Origin: Archivesica marissinica
Taxonomy: Eukaryota; Mollusca; Bivalvia; Venerida; Vesicomyidae
Direction of reading: 5' to 3'
DNA length: 64,000 nt
Assembly (NCBI GenBank): GCA_014843695.1
Contig: CM026401.1
Span: forward strand, 25,729,376 to 25,793,375
Shown: positions 17,201 to 29,330 of the stretch, piece by piece
Position numbering within the stretch: position 1 is the stretch's first letter
Layout: each line of letters starts with the position of its first letter
The notes under the pieces: generated by a model
Seen by the model: the letters and a program-made list of their open reading frames with translations, nothing else
The model's database searches: none
Told to the model about the DNA's origin: nothing
Program-made: the position numbers and the translations under genes

Positions 17201-20200
17201 TATCTACTCTGTGTACAATACCATCACATCTACTCTGTGCACAATACTATCACATCTACTCTGTGTACAATACCATTACATCTACTCTGTGTACAATACC
17301 ATCACACCTACTCTGTGTACGATACCATCACATCTACTCTGTGTACAATACTATCACATCTACGCTGTGTACAATACCATTACATCTACTCTGTGTACAA
17401 TACTATCAAATCTACTCTGTGTAAATACCATTACATCTATTCTGTGTACAATACCATCACATCTAATCTGTGTACAATACCATTACATCTAATCTAGGTA
17501 CAATACCATTACATATAATATGTGCACAATACCATCACATCTACTCTGTGTACAATACCAACACATCTACTATGTGTACAATACCATTACATCTACTCTG
17601 TGTACAATACCAACACATCTACTCTGTGTACAATACCATCACATCTACTCTGTGTACAATACTATCACATCTACTCTGTGTACAATACAATCACATCTAC
17701 TCTGTGTAAAATACTACCACATCTACTATGTGTACAATACCATTATATCTACGTGTACAATACCATCACATCTACTCTGTGTACAATACCATTACATCTA
17801 CTCTGTGTACAATACCATCACATCTACTCTGTGTACAATACTATCACATCTACTCTGTGTACAATACCATTACATCTACTATGTGTACAATACTATCATA
17901 TCTACTCTGTGTACAATACCATTACATCTATTCTGTGTACAATACCATCACATCTAATCTGTGTATAATACCATTACATCTAATCTAGGTACAATACCAT
18001 TACATATAATATGTGCACAATACCATCACATCTACTCTGTGTACAATACTAACACATCTACTATGTGTACAATACCATTACATCTACTCTGTGTACAATA
18101 CTAACACATCTACTCTGTGTACAATACCATTACATCTTCTCTGTGTACAATACCATCACATCTACTCTGTGCACAATACTATCACATCTACTCTCTGTAC
18201 AATACCATCACATCTACTCTGTGTAAAATACTATCACATCTACTCTGTGTACAATACCATTATATCTACGTGTACAATACCATCACATCTACTCTATGTA
18301 CAATACCATTACATCTACTCTGTGTACAATACCATCACATCTATTATGTGTACAATACCATTACATATAATCTGTGAACAATACCATTACATCTACTCTG
18401 TGTACAATACCATTACATCTACTCTGTGTACAATACCAACACATCTACTCTGTGTACAATACAATTACATCTACTCTGTGTACAATACCATTACATCTAA
18501 TCTGTGTGCAATACCATTACATCTACTCTGAGTACAATACCATTACATCTACTCTGTGTACAATACCAACACATCTACTCTGTGTACAAAACCATTACAT
18601 ATAATATGTGCACAATACCATCACATCTAATCTGTGTACAATACCATTACATCTACTCTGTGTAGAATACCATTACATCTCATATATGCAAAATACCATT
18701 ACATATAATATGTGCACAATACCAACACATCCAATATGTGCACAATACCCAAACAGCCAATATGTGCACAATACCATCACATCCAATATGCGCACAATAC
18801 CAACACATCTAATATGTGCACAATACCAACACATATATGCTGTGCACAATACCAACACATCCAATATGTGCACAATACCATCACATCCAATATTTGCACA
18901 ATACCAACACATATATTCTGTGCACAATACCATCACATCCAGTATGTGCACAATACCAACACATATATTCTGTGCACAATACCATCACATCTATTCTGTG
19001 CACAATACCATCACATCCAATATGTGCACAATACCAACACATCCAATATGTGCACAATACCAACACATCTATTCTGTGCACAATACCATCACATCTACTA
19101 TGTGTACAATGCCATTACATCTAATATGTGCACAATACCATCACATCTACTATTTGTACAATGCCATTACATCTAATATGTGCACAATACCATTACATAT
19201 AATCTGTGCACAATACCATTACATATAATATGTGCACAATACCATTACATATAATATGTGACAATACCATCACATCTAATCTGTGTACAATATCATTACA
19301 TCTACTCTGTGTACAATACCATTACATATAATATGTGCACAATACCATCACATCTACTCTGTGAACAATACTATTACATATAATCTGTGCACAATACAAT
19401 TACATATAATATGTGCACAATACCATCACATTTACTCTGTGTACAATTCCATCACATCTACTGTGTGTACAATACCATCTCATCTACTCTGTGTACAATA
19501 CTATCACATCTACTGTGTACAATACCATTACATATCATATGTGCACAATACCATCACATCTACTCTGTGTACAATTCCATCACATCTACTCTGTGTACAA
19601 TACTATCACATCTAATCTGTGTACAATACCATCACATCTACTCTGTGTAGAATACCATTACATATAATATGTGCACAATATCATTACATATAATATGTGC
19701 ACAATACCATTACATATAATGTGTGTACAATACCAACACATATACTCTGTGTACAATACCATCACATCCAATATGTGCACAATACCATCACATCCAATAT
19801 GTGCACAATACCAACACATCCAATATGTGCTCAATACCAACACAGCCAATATGTGCACAATACCATCACATCCAATATGCGCACAATACCAACACATCTA
19901 ATATGTGCACAATACCAACACATATATTATATGTTCAATACCATTACATCTAATATGTGTTCATTACCATTACATCTATTCTGTGTAGAATAACATTACA
20001 TATAATATGTGCACAATACCATTGCATATAATATGTGCACAATACGATCACATCTAATCTGTGTACAATACCAGTACATCTACTCTGTGTAGAATACCAT
20101 TACATATAATCTGTGCACAATACCATTACATATAATATGTGCACAATACCATCACATCTACTCTGTGTAAAATACCATTACATAGAATATGTGCACAATA

Positions 20201-20665
20201 CCAGTACATCAAATATGTGCACAATACTATTACATCTACTCTGTGTACAATACCATTACATCTAATATGTGCACAATACCGTTACATATAATATGTGCAC
20301 AATACCGTCACATCCAATATGTGTATAATACCATCACGTCCAATATGTGCACAATACCAACACATCCAATATGTGCACAATACCATCACGTCCAATATGT
20401 GCAAAATACCAGCACATCCAATATGTGCACAATACCATCACATCCAATATGTGCACAATACCAACACATCCAATATGTGCTCAATACCAACACAGCCAAT
20501 ATGTGCACAATACCATCACATCCAATATGCGCACAATACCAACACATCTAATATGTGCACAATATCAACACATATAGTCTGTGCACAATACCATCACATC
20601 CAATATGTGCACAATACCAACGCATCCAATATGTGCACAATACCAACACATCTATTCTGTGCACA
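8215..20665. repeat. Interspersed blocks of CATCCAATATG-type 26-bp variants
   Basis: Eight blocks of about 150-420 bp consist of a diverged 26-bp type with TGTGCACAATACCAACACAT followed by CCAATA. They lie at approximately 8215-8590, 9410-9830, 10498-10850, 12712-13055, 14758-15115, 18715-19080, 19755-19935 and 20295-20665. They alternate with blocks of the CTACTC type. Within a block the order TATATTCTGTGCACAATACC, then CCAATATGTG, recurs. In these blocks the minus strand also has open frames, because the change removes minus-strand stops. The blocks behave as cassettes that were copied with flanking common-type units. Confidence 0.8.
14590..16010. repeat. Second copy of a 1.4-kb segment also at about 10330-11770
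   Basis: The order of variant units from 14590 to about 16010 matches that from 10330 to about 11770 at an offset of 4259-4261 bp. It includes a CCAATA-type block, TGTATATTCAGTGCACAATA, the TCATGTACTCTG unit and the rare CCCAATACGATC unit. The second copy carries scattered 2-5 bp deletions, for example near 15165, 15714, 15875 and 15995. A shorter relative of the same segment starts near 9250, offset by 1069 bp. This implies a segmental duplication over 4 kb in addition to local tandem copying. Confidence 0.8.
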
Positions 20666-22569
20666 ATACCATCACATCTAATCTGTGTACAATACCATCA
20701 CATCTACTCTGTGCACAATACCAACACATCTAATCTGTGTACAATACCATTACATCTTTTCTGTGTACAATACTATCACATCTATTCTGTGTACAATACC
20801 ATAACATCTACTCTGTGTACAATACCATTACATTTAATCTGTGCACAATATCATTACATATAATATGTGCACAATACCATTACATTTAATCTGTTCACAA
20901 TACCATTACATCAAATCTGTGCACAATACCATTACATCAAATCTGGGCACAATACGATCACATCTAATCTGTTCACAATGCCATGACATCTAATCTGTGT
21001 ACAATACCATTACATATAATATGTGCACAACACCATCACATCTACTCTCTGTATAATACCATTACATATAATATGTGCACAATACCATTACATATAATCT
21101 GTGTACAATACCATTACATCTACTCTGTGTACAATACCACCACAACTACTCTGTGTACAATACCATCACATCTAATCTGTGTACAATACCATTACATATA
21201 ATATGTGCACAATACCATTATATCTACTCTGTGTACAATACCATTACATCTACTCTGTGTACAATACCATCACATCTTCTCTGTGTACAATACCATCACA
21301 TCTACTCTGTGTACAATACCATCACATCTACTATGTGTACAATACCATCACATCTACTCTGTGTACAATACCAACACATCTACTATGTGTACAATACCAT
21401 CACATCTACTCTGTGTACAATACCATCACATCTACTCTGTGTACAATACCATCACATCTACTCTGTGTACAATACCATCACACCTAATCTGTGTACAATA
21501 CCATTACATATAATCTGTGTACAATACCATTACATATAATATGTGCACAATACCATCACATCTACTCTGTGTACAATACCATTACATATAATCTGTGCAC
21601 AATACCATCACATCTAATCTTTGTACAATACCATTACATATAATCTGAGCACAATACCATCACATCAAATCTGTGTACAATAGCATTACATCTACTCTGT
21701 GTACAATACCATTATATATAATATGTGCACAATACCATTACATATAATCTGTGTACAATACCATCACATCTAATCTGTGTACAATACCATCACATCTACT
21801 CTGTGTACAATACCATCACATCTAATCTGTGCACAATACCATTACATCAAATCTGTGCACAATACCATTACATCAAATCTGTGCACAATACTATCACATC
21901 TAATCTGTTCACAATACCATTACATCAAATCTGTGCGCAATACCATTACACCAAATCTGGGCACAATACGATCACATCTAATCTGTTCACAATGCCATGA
22001 CATCTAATATGTGCACAATACCATTACATATAATATGTGCACACTACCATTACATATAATCTGTGTACAATACCATTACATCTACTATGTGTACAATACC
22101 ACCACATCTACTCTGTGTACAATACCATCACATCTACTCTGTGTACAATACCATCACATCTACTCTGTGTACAATACCAACACATCTACTATGTGTACAA
22201 TACCATCACATCTACTCTGTGTACAATACCATTACATATAATGTGTGCACAATACCATCACATCTACTCTGTGTACAATACCATCACATCTAATCTAATA
22301 CCATTACATATAATCTGTGCACAATACCATCACATCTACTCTGTGCACAATACCATCACATCTAATCTTTGTACAATATCATTACATATAATCTGTTCAA
22401 AATACCATCACATCTAATCTGTGTACAATACCATTACATATAATCTGTGCACAATACCATTACATATAATATTTGCACAATACCATCACATCTACTCTGT
22501 GTACAATACCATTACATATAATCTGTGCACAATACCATCACATCTACTCTGTGTAAAATACCATTACAT

Positions 22570-22735
22570 CAAATCTGGGCACAATACGATCACATATAAT
22601 CTGTTCACAATGCCATGACATCAAATATGTGCACAATACGATCACATCTAATATGTTCACAATGCCATGACATCAAATGTGTGCACAATACGATCACATA
22701 TAATCTGTTCACAATGCCATGACATCAAATATGTG
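22570..22735. repeat. 52-bp dimeric sub-repeat at the right edge of the 26-bp array
   Basis: The last units alternate between GCACAATACGATCACAT and TTCACAATGCCATGACATC types, giving a 52-bp dimer repeated three to four times. The same dimer occurs singly near 20945-20990 and 21955-22003. It ends at 22756, where the sequence becomes unique. Diverged units at the edge fit the usual view that array edges escape homogenisation. Confidence 0.75.
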
Positions 22736-22756
22736 CAAAATACCATCACATCTAAT

Positions 22757-23178
22757 GCCGATAATTTTCTCCTAATGAAAATGCAAATTTGGCACGGAAT
22801 ACCAGCCACCATTTCACTGGAACGTCAAATGATTTGTCAGAAAAGTCGATAGAACCAGGCATGAATACGACCTAGTCAAGTTATGTTTCCCTTGCTGCCT
22901 AATTTACTGAATTAATATAATAAGAATGAGGTAATCACAACGAACATGCTTCTTATATTAAATCAAATATGTATAAACTTCCAATTTCGGCTAGAAGTGA
23001 TTCATTATCAATCACAGAAGACAAATAAATACTTATTACACACTGATCTCGCATCGTAAAACCTAATCACTTGTGATATGATTTGTTCATTAATACTATT
23101 TAAAGCTATGCGAGTTCTTGGCGGCCCGGATGTGAGTATACTGTCTGTCTAGGTGTAAACTTTGTGGAGTCTCCTTAA
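22757..23178. other. Unique AT-rich spacer, no gene seen
   Basis: This stretch is non-repetitive within the window and rich in stop codons in all frames. Nothing in it resembles a coding exon, RNA gene or clear mobile element. It separates the 26-bp array from SINE-like material. Confidence 0.6.
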
Positions 23179-23360
23179 CGTGTCACCCTGCGACCCAGTG
23201 GTTGTGAGTTCGTGCCCCGTCACAACAACGGTGGTGGTATGTCCTAAGGAAAAACCCTTAAACAGTATCCTCTCTCTCCCTCTTGGGCGATGAGAGTGAT
23301 TAATCTAATGTTGTCAACATTGTTTCTAATTCAATTTCAAGCTGAAATAAATTATACAAA
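23179..23360 (+). mobile_element. Possible tRNA-derived SINE remnant
   Basis: A segment reading GTGAGTTCGTGCCCC at about 23205-23219 resembles a pol III B box of a tRNA-derived SINE. A more weakly conserved CCAGTGGTTGTG lies just upstream. It is followed by a non-tRNA body and a tail ending in AAATAAATTATAC. There is no clear A box at the usual spacing and no obvious target-site duplication. It could be chance; the call rests on layout and similarity to invertebrate SINE organisation. Confidence 0.3.
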
Positions 23361-23548
23361 CAAGGTGTTTTAAATAAAAATTAGTTCAATCGTATTAATA
23401 TATGTAGCAGCCTCATGCGCGAGATACGTATTGATGAGCCAAACATCAGTATTGTCACCATATACAAACATATACAACATATCACAGTAGATAGCTTTGA
23501 ATCACTTGCACGCTGCAGTCTATGTAAGAGGCCACTTGAGCAGTCGAA
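23361..23548. other. Unique spacer, nothing recognised
   Basis: AT-rich, non-repetitive sequence with no open frame of note, lying between a possible SINE remnant and a clear SINE domain fragment. Confidence 0.5.
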
Positions 23549-23650
23549 TTAGTTCATATGAGGAATCTATCCAGATGGCTTGTGGGCGGTCGGTGGTTCT
23601 ACACGCATCCGCCCTTGTGTGAAATACTGCTCGGAGAGGCACTCGGGAAT
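23549..23650 (+). mobile_element. Fragment of a mollusc-type SINE, truncated at the start of a tandem array
   Basis: The segment contains ATCCAGATGGCTTGTGGGCG and GGTCGGTGGTTCTACACGC, followed by GTGTGAAATACTGCTCGGAG and AGGCACTCGGG. From memory, this order (a 'ggtcggtggttctac' block, then 'gaaata.tgc.cggaggggcac') belongs to a SINE body common in bivalves and gastropods. In complete copies the next part is a 'ggtcttcctccacca' block. Here that part is missing: after GGCACTCGGG the sequence loops back to AATACTGC and continues as a tandem array. The missing continuation is present at 63513-63590. No tRNA-related head is recognisable just upstream. Confidence 0.7.
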
Positions 23651-24724
23651 ACTGCTAGGAGGGGCACTCGGAAATACTGCTCGGAGAGGGACTCGGTAAT
23701 ACTGCTCGGAGAGGCACTCGGGAATACTGCTCAGAGAGGAACTCGGGAATACTGCTCGGAGAGGCACTCGGGAATACTGCTCGGAGAGGCACTCGGGAAT
23801 ACTGCTCGGAGAGGCACTCGGTAATACTGCTCGGAGAGGCACTGGGAATACTGCTCGGAGGGGCACTCGGGAATACTGCTCGGAGAGGCACTCGGGAATA
23901 CTGCTCGGAGGGGCACTCGGTAATACTGCTCGGAGAGGCACTCGGGAATACTGCTCGGAGGGGCACTCGGAATACTGCTTGGAGAGGCACTCGGGAATAC
24001 TGCTCGGAGAGGCACTCGGGAATACTGCTCGGAGAGGCACTCGGGAATACTGCTCGGAGAGGCACTCGGGAATACTGCTCGGAGGGGCACTCGGGTGTGA
24101 AATACTGCTCGGAGAGGCACTCGGGAAACTGCTCGGAGGGGCACTCGGGTGTGAAATACTGCTCGGAGAGGCACTCGGGAATACTGCTCGGGGGAACTCG
24201 GTAATACTGCTCGGAGAGGCACTCGGTAATACTGCTCGTAGAGGCACTCGGAATACTGCTCGGAGAGGCACTCGGATGTGAAATACTGCTCCGAGAGGCA
24301 CTCGGTAATACTGCTCGGAGGGGCACTCGGGAATACTGCTCGGAGAGGCACTCGGGAATACTGTTCGGAGGGGCACTCGGGTGTGAAATACTGCTCGGAG
24401 AGGCACTCGGGAATACTGCTCGGAGGGGCACTCGGGTGTGAAATACTGCTCGGAGAGGCACTCGGGAATACTGCTCGGAGGGGCACTCGGGTGTGAAATA
24501 CAGCTCGGAGAGGCACTCGGGTGTGAAATACTGCTCGGAGGTGCACTCGGGTGTGAAATACTGCTCGGAGGGGCACTCGGGAATACTGCTCGGAGGGGCA
24601 CTCGGTAATACTGCTCGGAGAGGCACTTGGAAATACTGCTCGGAGGTGCACTCGGGTGTGAAATACTGCTCGGATAGGCACTCTGGAATACTGCTCGGAG
24701 AGGCACTCGGAAATACTGCTCGGA
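23625..24724. repeat. 25/30-bp tandem array apparently amplified from a SINE body
   Basis: About 40 units occur up to the assembly gap. The short unit is 25 bp (example 23773-23797, core CTGCTCGGAGAGGCACTCGG). The long unit is 30 bp (example 24437-24466) and has an extra TGTGA before AATACTGC. The extra bases match the junction in the SINE fragment at 23549-23650 (GTGTGAAATACTGC), so the array unit equals a piece of that SINE. GAGAGG/GAGGGG variation also occurs within the array. Long units appear from about 24090 onward, usually next to short ones. The array is cut by the N gap, so its true length is unknown. Confidence 0.9.
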
Positions 24725-25724
24725 NNNNNNNNNNNNNNNNNNNNNNNNNNNNNNNNNNNNNNNNNNNNNNNNNNNNNNNNNNNNNNNNNNNNNNNNNNNN
24801 NNNNNNNNNNNNNNNNNNNNNNNNNNNNNNNNNNNNNNNNNNNNNNNNNNNNNNNNNNNNNNNNNNNNNNNNNNNNNNNNNNNNNNNNNNNNNNNNNNNN
24901 NNNNNNNNNNNNNNNNNNNNNNNNNNNNNNNNNNNNNNNNNNNNNNNNNNNNNNNNNNNNNNNNNNNNNNNNNNNNNNNNNNNNNNNNNNNNNNNNNNNN
25001 NNNNNNNNNNNNNNNNNNNNNNNNNNNNNNNNNNNNNNNNNNNNNNNNNNNNNNNNNNNNNNNNNNNNNNNNNNNNNNNNNNNNNNNNNNNNNNNNNNNN
25101 NNNNNNNNNNNNNNNNNNNNNNNNNNNNNNNNNNNNNNNNNNNNNNNNNNNNNNNNNNNNNNNNNNNNNNNNNNNNNNNNNNNNNNNNNNNNNNNNNNNN
25201 NNNNNNNNNNNNNNNNNNNNNNNNNNNNNNNNNNNNNNNNNNNNNNNNNNNNNNNNNNNNNNNNNNNNNNNNNNNNNNNNNNNNNNNNNNNNNNNNNNNN
25301 NNNNNNNNNNNNNNNNNNNNNNNNNNNNNNNNNNNNNNNNNNNNNNNNNNNNNNNNNNNNNNNNNNNNNNNNNNNNNNNNNNNNNNNNNNNNNNNNNNNN
25401 NNNNNNNNNNNNNNNNNNNNNNNNNNNNNNNNNNNNNNNNNNNNNNNNNNNNNNNNNNNNNNNNNNNNNNNNNNNNNNNNNNNNNNNNNNNNNNNNNNNN
25501 NNNNNNNNNNNNNNNNNNNNNNNNNNNNNNNNNNNNNNNNNNNNNNNNNNNNNNNNNNNNNNNNNNNNNNNNNNNNNNNNNNNNNNNNNNNNNNNNNNNN
25601 NNNNNNNNNNNNNNNNNNNNNNNNNNNNNNNNNNNNNNNNNNNNNNNNNNNNNNNNNNNNNNNNNNNNNNNNNNNNNNNNNNNNNNNNNNNNNNNNNNNN
25701 NNNNNNNNNNNNNNNNNNNNNNNN
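24725..25724. other. Assembly gap of exactly 1000 N
   Basis: One thousand consecutive N bases separate the 25/30-bp array from the 48-bp array. The round size marks a placeholder, so the real distance and any junction sequence are unknown. Reading frames that cross it are artefacts. Confidence 0.99.
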
Positions 25725-28085
25725 CTCGTCGCTTGTTTTATGCATACTGCTGTCGTCATTTCAGGTAGTCTACTCGTCCCTTGTTCTATGCATACCGCTA
25801 TCGTCATTTCAGGTAGTCTACTCGTCCCTTGTTTTATACATACTGCTATAGTAAATTCAGGTAGTCTACTCGTCCCTTGTTTTATGTTTTGTGCATACTG
25901 CTATCGTCATTTCAGGTAGTCTACTCGTCCCTTGTTTTATGCATACTGCTATCGCCAATTCAGGTAGTCTACTCGTCCCTTGTTTTATACATACTGCTAT
26001 CGTCAATTCAGGTAGTATACTCGTCCCTTGTTTTATACATACCGCTAACGTCAATTCAGGTAGTCTACTCGTCCTTTATTTTATACATACTGCTATCGTC
26101 ATTCCAGGTAGTCTACTCGTCCCTTGTTCTATACATACCGCTATCGTCATTTCAGGTAGTCTACTCGTCCCTTGTTTTATACATACTGCTATCGTCATTC
26201 CAGGTAGTCTACTCGTCCCTTGTTCTATACATATTGGTATCGTCATTTCAGGTATTTTACACGTCCTTTGTTCTATGCATACCGCTATCGTTAGTTCAGG
26301 TAGTCTACTCGTCTATTGTTCTATACATACCACTATCGTCATTTCAGGTAGTCTACTCGTCCCTGGTTCTATGCATACCGCTATTGTCATTTCAGCTAGT
26401 CTACTCGTCCCTTGTTCTATGCATACTGCTATCGTCAATTCAGGTAGTCTACTCGTCCCTTGTTTTATGCATACTGGTATCCTCAATTCAGGTAGTCTAC
26501 TCGTCCGTTGTTCTACACATACCGCTATCGTCATTTCAGGTAGTCTACTCGTCCTTTGTTCTATACATACCGCTATCGTCATTTCAGGTAGTATACTCGT
26601 CCCTTGTTCTATACATACCGCTATCGTCATTTCAGGTAGTCTACTCGTCCGTTGTTCTATACATACTGCTATCTTCATTTCAGGTAGTCTACTCATCCCT
26701 TGTTCTATATATACTGCTATCGTCATTTCAGATAGTATACTCGTCCCTTGTTCTATACATACTGCTATCGCAAATCAATCCAGGTAGTCTACTCGACCCT
26801 TATTCTATATATACCGGTATCGTCAAGTCAGGTAGTCTACTCGTCCCTTGTTCTATACATACTGGTATCGTCATTTCAAGTAGCCTTCACGTCCCTTGTT
26901 CTATATATACCGGTATCGACAATTCAGGTAGACTACTCGTCCCTTGTTCTATGCCTACCGGTATCGTCATTTCAGGTAGTCTACTCGTCCCTTGTTCTAT
27001 GCCTACCGGTATCGTCACTTCAGGTAGTCTACTCGTCCCTTGTTCTATACATACTGGTATCGTCATTTCAGGTAGTCTATTCGTCCCTTGTTCTATACAT
27101 ACTGCTATCGTCAATCCAGGTAGTCTACTCGTCCCTTGTTCTATGCCTACTGGTTTCGTCATTTCAGGTGTTCTACTCGTCCCTTGTTCTATGCCTACCG
27201 GTATCGTCACTTCAGGTAGTCTACTCGTCCCTTGTTCTATAAATACTGCTATCGTCATGTCAGGTAGTCTATTCGTCCCTTGTTCTATACATACTGCTAT
27301 CGTCATTTCAGGTAGTCTACTCGTCCCTTGTTTTATACATACTGCTATCGTCAGTTCAGGTAGTCTACTCGTCCCTTGTTTTATACATACAGCTATCGTC
27401 AATTCAGGTAGTCTACTCGTCCCTAGTTTTATGCATACTGATATCGTCAATTCAGGTATTCTATTCGTCCCTTGTTTTATACATACTGATATCGTCAATT
27501 CAGGTAGTCTACTCGTCCCTTGTTTTATGCATACTGATATCGTCAATTCAGGTAGTCTATTCGTCCCTTGTGTTATACATACCGCTATCGTCAATTCAGG
27601 TAGTCTACTCGTCCCTTGTTTTATACATACCGCTATCGTCAATTCAGGTAGTCTACTCGTCCCTTGTTCTATACATACTGCTATCGTCAATTCAGGTAGT
27701 CTACTCGTCCCTTGTTTATTCATACTGCTATCGTCAATTCAGGTAGTCTACTCGTCCCTTGTTCTATGCATACTGATATCGTCAATTCATGTAGTCTACT
27801 CGTCCCTTGTTTTATGCATACTGCTATCGTCAATTCAGGTAGTCTACTCGTCCCTTGTTTTATACATACTGATATCGTCAATTCAGGTAGTCTACTCGTC
27901 CCTTGTTTATACATACTGCTATCGTCAATTCAGGTAGTCTACTCGTCCCTTGTTTTATACATACTGCTATCGTCAATTCAGGTAGTCTACTCGTCCCTTG
28001 TTTTATACATACTGCTATCGTCAATTCAGGTATTCAACTCGTCCTTTGTTTTATACATACTGCTATCGTCAATTCAGGTAGTCTA

Positions 28086-28980
28086 CTCGTCGCTTGTTTT
28101 ATGCATACTGCTGTCGTCATTTCAGGTAGTCTACTCGTCCCTTGTTCTATGCATACCGCTATCGTCATTTCAGGTAGTCTACTCGTCCCTTGTTTTATAC
28201 ATACTGCTATAGTAAATTCAGGTAGTCTACTCGTCCCTTGTTTTATGTTTTGTGCATACTGCTATCGTCATTTCAGGTAGTCTACTCGTCCCTTGTTTTA
28301 TGCATACTGCTATCGCCAATTCAGGTAGTCTACTCGTCCCTTGTTTTATACATACTGCTATCGTCAATTCAGGTAGTATACTCGTCCCTTGTTTTATACA
28401 TACCGCTAACGTCAATTCAGGTAGTCTACTCGTCCCTTGTTCTATACATACTGATATCGTCATTTCAGGTAGTCTACTCGTCCGTTGTTCTATACATACC
28501 GCTATCGTCATTTCAGGTAGTCTACTCGTCCCTTATTTTATACATACTGCTATCGTCATTCCAGGTAGTCTACTCGTCCCTTGTTCTATACATACCGCTA
28601 TCGTCATTCCAGGTAGACTACACGTCCCTTGTTCTATACATATTGGTATCGTCATTTCAGGTAGTCTACTCGTCCTTTGTTCTATGCATAACGCTATCGT
28701 CATTTCAGATAGTCTACTCGTCTCTTGTTCTATACATACCAATATCAACATTTCAGGTAGTCTACTCGTCCCTTGTTCTATGCATACCGCTATCGTCATT
28801 TCAGGTATTCTACTCGTCCCTTGTTCTATGCATACTGCTATCGTCAATTCAGGTAGTCTACTCGTCCCTTGTTTTATGCATACTGGTATCGTCAATTCAG
28901 GTAGTCTACTCGTCCGTTGTTCTATACATACTGCTATCGTCAATTCAGGTAGTCTACTCGTCATTTGTTCTATACATACC
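28086..28980. repeat. Duplicate of the segment 25725-26520 within the 48-bp array
   Basis: The sequence from 28086 matches that from 25725, the first base after the gap, at an offset of 2361 bp. A diagnostic irregular unit reading TTTTATGTTTTGTGCATACT appears at 25880 and 28241. After about 26070 the offset increases by 96 bp, because this copy has two more 48-bp units. The match then continues with units containing CATTCCAGG. The other copy is cut by the gap, so the duplicated block probably extends into missing sequence. Confidence 0.8.
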
Positions 28981-29330
28981 GCTATCGTCATTTCAGGTAG
29001 TCTTCTCGTCCCTTGTTTTATACATACTGCTATCGTCATTCCAGGTAGACTACTCGTCCCTTGTTCTATACATATTGGTATCGTCATTTCAGGTAGTCTA
29101 CTCGTCCTTTGTTCTATGCATAACGCTATCGTCATTTCAGATAGTCTTCTCGTCTCTTGTTCTATACATACCAATATCATCATTTCAGGTAGTCTACTCG
29201 TCCCTTGTTCTATGCATACCGCTATCGTCATTTCAGGTATTCTACTCGTCCATTGTTCTATGCATACTGCTATCGTCAATTCAGGTAGTCTACTCGTCCC
29301 TTGTTTTATGCATACTTGTATCGTCAATTC
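28600..29330. repeat. 432-bp (nine-unit) tandem duplication in the 48-bp array
   Basis: An ordered run of variants (CATATTGGTATCG, GCATAACGCTATCG, TTTCAGATAGTC, CATACCAATATCA, TTTCAGGTATTCTAC) starts near 28639 and again near 29071. The spacing is 432 bp, exactly nine units. Small differences (ATCAACATT versus ATCATCATT, CCCTTG versus CCATTG) show that divergence followed the duplication. Confidence 0.8.

Larger units (their letters stand above)
1..22756. repeat. 26-bp satellite array, about 875 copies, truncated by the window's left edge
   Basis: A 26-bp unit repeats head to tail; a clean example is at 209-234, with core TGTGTACAATACCATT. Three positions carry most of the variation: TGTGTACA versus TGTGCACA (the second is an 8-bp palindrome), ACCATT/ACCATC/ACCAAC, and the end CTACTC versus CTAATAT/CTAATCT. 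The plus strand is very C-rich relative to G (about 7 C to 2 G per unit), and the main unit has no CpG. The unit has no stop codon in any plus frame, so overlapping open frames of 60-250 codons appear in all three frames; these are not genes. The array starts outside the window and ends at unique sequence at 22757. No function can be assigned. Confidence 0.97.

Noticed and set aside
106..22618. Dozens of 60-228 codon open frames with C/Y/T/I-rich repeats
   Set aside because: They come from the stop-free 26-bp unit in all three frames and end wherever a variant happens to create a stop. No start context or domain is present.
23567..25851. Long frames on both strands of the 25/30-bp array, including SPSSIPECLSEQY-type repeats
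   Set aside because: They cross the N gap and join two unrelated arrays. The array is SINE-derived and non-coding.
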